Source: Trichopria drosophilae
Taxonomy: Eukaryota > Arthropoda > Insecta > Hymenoptera > Diapriidae
Length of the DNA: 64,000 nucleotides
Assembly (NCBI GenBank): GCA_030407085.1
Contig: CM059584.1
Coordinates: 60,279,501 to 60,343,500 of the forward strand
Reading direction: 5' to 3'
The notes beneath the pieces were generated by a model that worked only from the letters and a program-made list of their open reading frames with translations, was not told where the DNA came from and did not search any database. The translations under genes were made by a program, and so were the position numbers. Of this stretch, positions 63,078 to 64,000 are shown one piece after another (position 1 is the first letter of the stretch; each line of letters begins with the position of its first letter).

Positions 63078-63913
63078 TTGCGGTGCGAAGGTGATTCCCT
63101 CCGACCCTTTTTGGCAGCTCGATCTGAATGAGACTCTTTCCTTAATGCTCCTTTTGAGGGGCGGTCGGATCTCTGAGCTGCTTTGTAATTGCTTTTGACG
63201 ATGGCAGCAAACCTGGGGGTAGAAGGGAGAACTGGCTGGGACCTGACTTTGGATGGGCCTGATAGCGCCTGACCAGCAGTCGAGGGCCCCACCCTGTCAC
63301 CTTCTCCTGCAGGCTGCTCCGCCATTGCACCAGATGTGGTTGGTGTTGATGATGATAATGGCGGTGGAGGTGGTGGTGGAGGTGATGCCACCTCTTCTTC
63401 CGCTGCCGAGTTCATCGCGGCCTTTCCCTGAAGTCGGACCTGCCCAAAGCGGAAGCTCTCCACGAAGTTTCTACTTCCGATTTTTTGGAAGGAGTATTCG
63501 TCCATCGCCATAGTGAGCTGAACGGTGCCACCCTCATCTACGCGTCGGAGAACGCTCCAGAACTAGCCCAGGACTAGGTATCCAGTCTGGTGTTTTGACC
63601 CATGACTAGAGCCGTGATCCTTGGACTGTCTTTGCTCTACCACTACATCGAGTAAGGCTTCCTCCACAATGCTCAGGCACTCCGAACTCCAGAGGGACCG
63701 GGGATAATCCTTGGGCCTGATGCCCATGCAGATACCTCCGGCTACCTGATTGCAGCTTCTTCCAGGACCTGGCGCGTGTCCGGTCGGGGCACCTCCGCCC
63801 CTGGGCCTCTTGAAGCTGTCTTGCTCTGAGGGAGATGTGGTTTCGTCTGACTTTTAGACCATCATTCTTTTTAGAGCGCTTTGTCGCTCCTGCCTGCTGC
63901 CTTTAACAGGCAT
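63074..63913 (-). pseudogene. LINE ORF1, one frame with two nonsense codons
   Basis: A single frame from ATG 63913 to TGA 63074, about 280 codons, with in-frame TAA at 63854-63856 and TAG at 63563-63565. The first half has SFKRPRGGGAPTGHAPGPG, GIRPKDYPRSLWSSECL and QTGYLVLG, a block seen in ORF1 proteins of insect Jockey/R1-like elements. The second half is a polyproline run (PPPPPPPP) and a basic tail. No zinc knuckles are seen. Overlaps ORF2 by ATGA, which suggests translation by termination-reinitiation. Confidence 0.7.
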
Positions 63914-64000
63914 CTTTTTCTCACTGAGGCGTATAGCCTATTCGACTGCCCGCCCTTGTTTGAGGTGCCACTTAAACCTTTTCTTCCTGGAGAAGGACAT

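Larger units (their letters stand above)
60800..64000 (-). mobile_element. R1/Jockey-like LINE, minus strand, internally deleted, running off the window
   Basis: ORF1 (63913-63074), ORF2 endonuclease (63077-61917), remains of the RT N-terminal half (61884-61406) and, directly fused, the region after the RT core (about 61400-60800). The stretch carrying the YxDD box is missing. Sequence upstream of 63913 continues to the window edge. 5' and 3' ends are not defined. Confidence 0.85.

Overview
The window reads as a heterochromatin-like or otherwise gene-poor stretch of an animal genome, most likely an insect. A hymenopteran such as an ant is my best guess, from the style of the non-LTR elements, the CCTAACC-type words and the AT-rich background; this is inference, not proof. 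No complete host protein-coding gene, rRNA gene, functional tRNA gene or CRISPR array could be supported. Nearly everything recognisable is a transposable element, often nested inside another, in various stages of decay.

Layout. 1-4149: AT-rich sequence with one dispersed direct repeat pair. 4150-6593: decayed mariner-like element with inverted repeats of more than 400 bp. 8224-9345 (-): almost intact DD41D (rosa-type) mariner transposase. 9449 to about 15420 (-): a CR1/Jockey-like LINE (ORF1, endonuclease, RT) split by a 1.48-kb non-autonomous element at 11474-12953 with TTAA duplications. 15487-18040: a patchwork of inverted repeats and a tRNA-like SINE head. 18349-35014 (-): a GC-rich Ty3/Gypsy-type LTR element (gypsy-1: gag, protease, RT, RNase H, integrase, plus an extra zinc-knuckle ORF). 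A second related element (gypsy-2, 27743-33720) has inserted into an (AT)n tract within it. In gypsy-2 almost all of pol is replaced by about 500 bp of a C15A array. 35045-39385: a DNA transposon with TIRs of about 520 bp and a transposase of a family I cannot name with certainty. 40285-45221 (+): a purine-rich LINE with a perfect 16-bp target duplication, inserted in a reading frame that could be a host exon. 46597-47886, 48113-48296, 52627-54610 and 55591-57852: further DNA transposons and MITEs. 59649-60640 (-): relic of a RAG1/Transib-like transposase. 60800-64000 (-): an R1/Jockey-like LINE whose RT catalytic core has been deleted.

The most interesting material is (i) the DNA-transposon family at 35045-39385 and 52627-54610, with matching 19-bp termini, 4-bp A/T palindromic target duplications and shared transposase motifs, and its link through 120-bp subterminal repeats to the TTAA-flanked element at 11474-12953; (ii) the extra ORFs with C-terminal zinc motifs downstream of pol in both LTR elements; (iii) the polyguanine array that joins gag to the integrase tail; and (iv) a palindromic MITE whose two arms keep a filled and an empty insertion site side by side.

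All calls come from reading the sequence and from remembered family motifs. No database or alignment program was used, so element boundaries inside diverged repeats are approximate.
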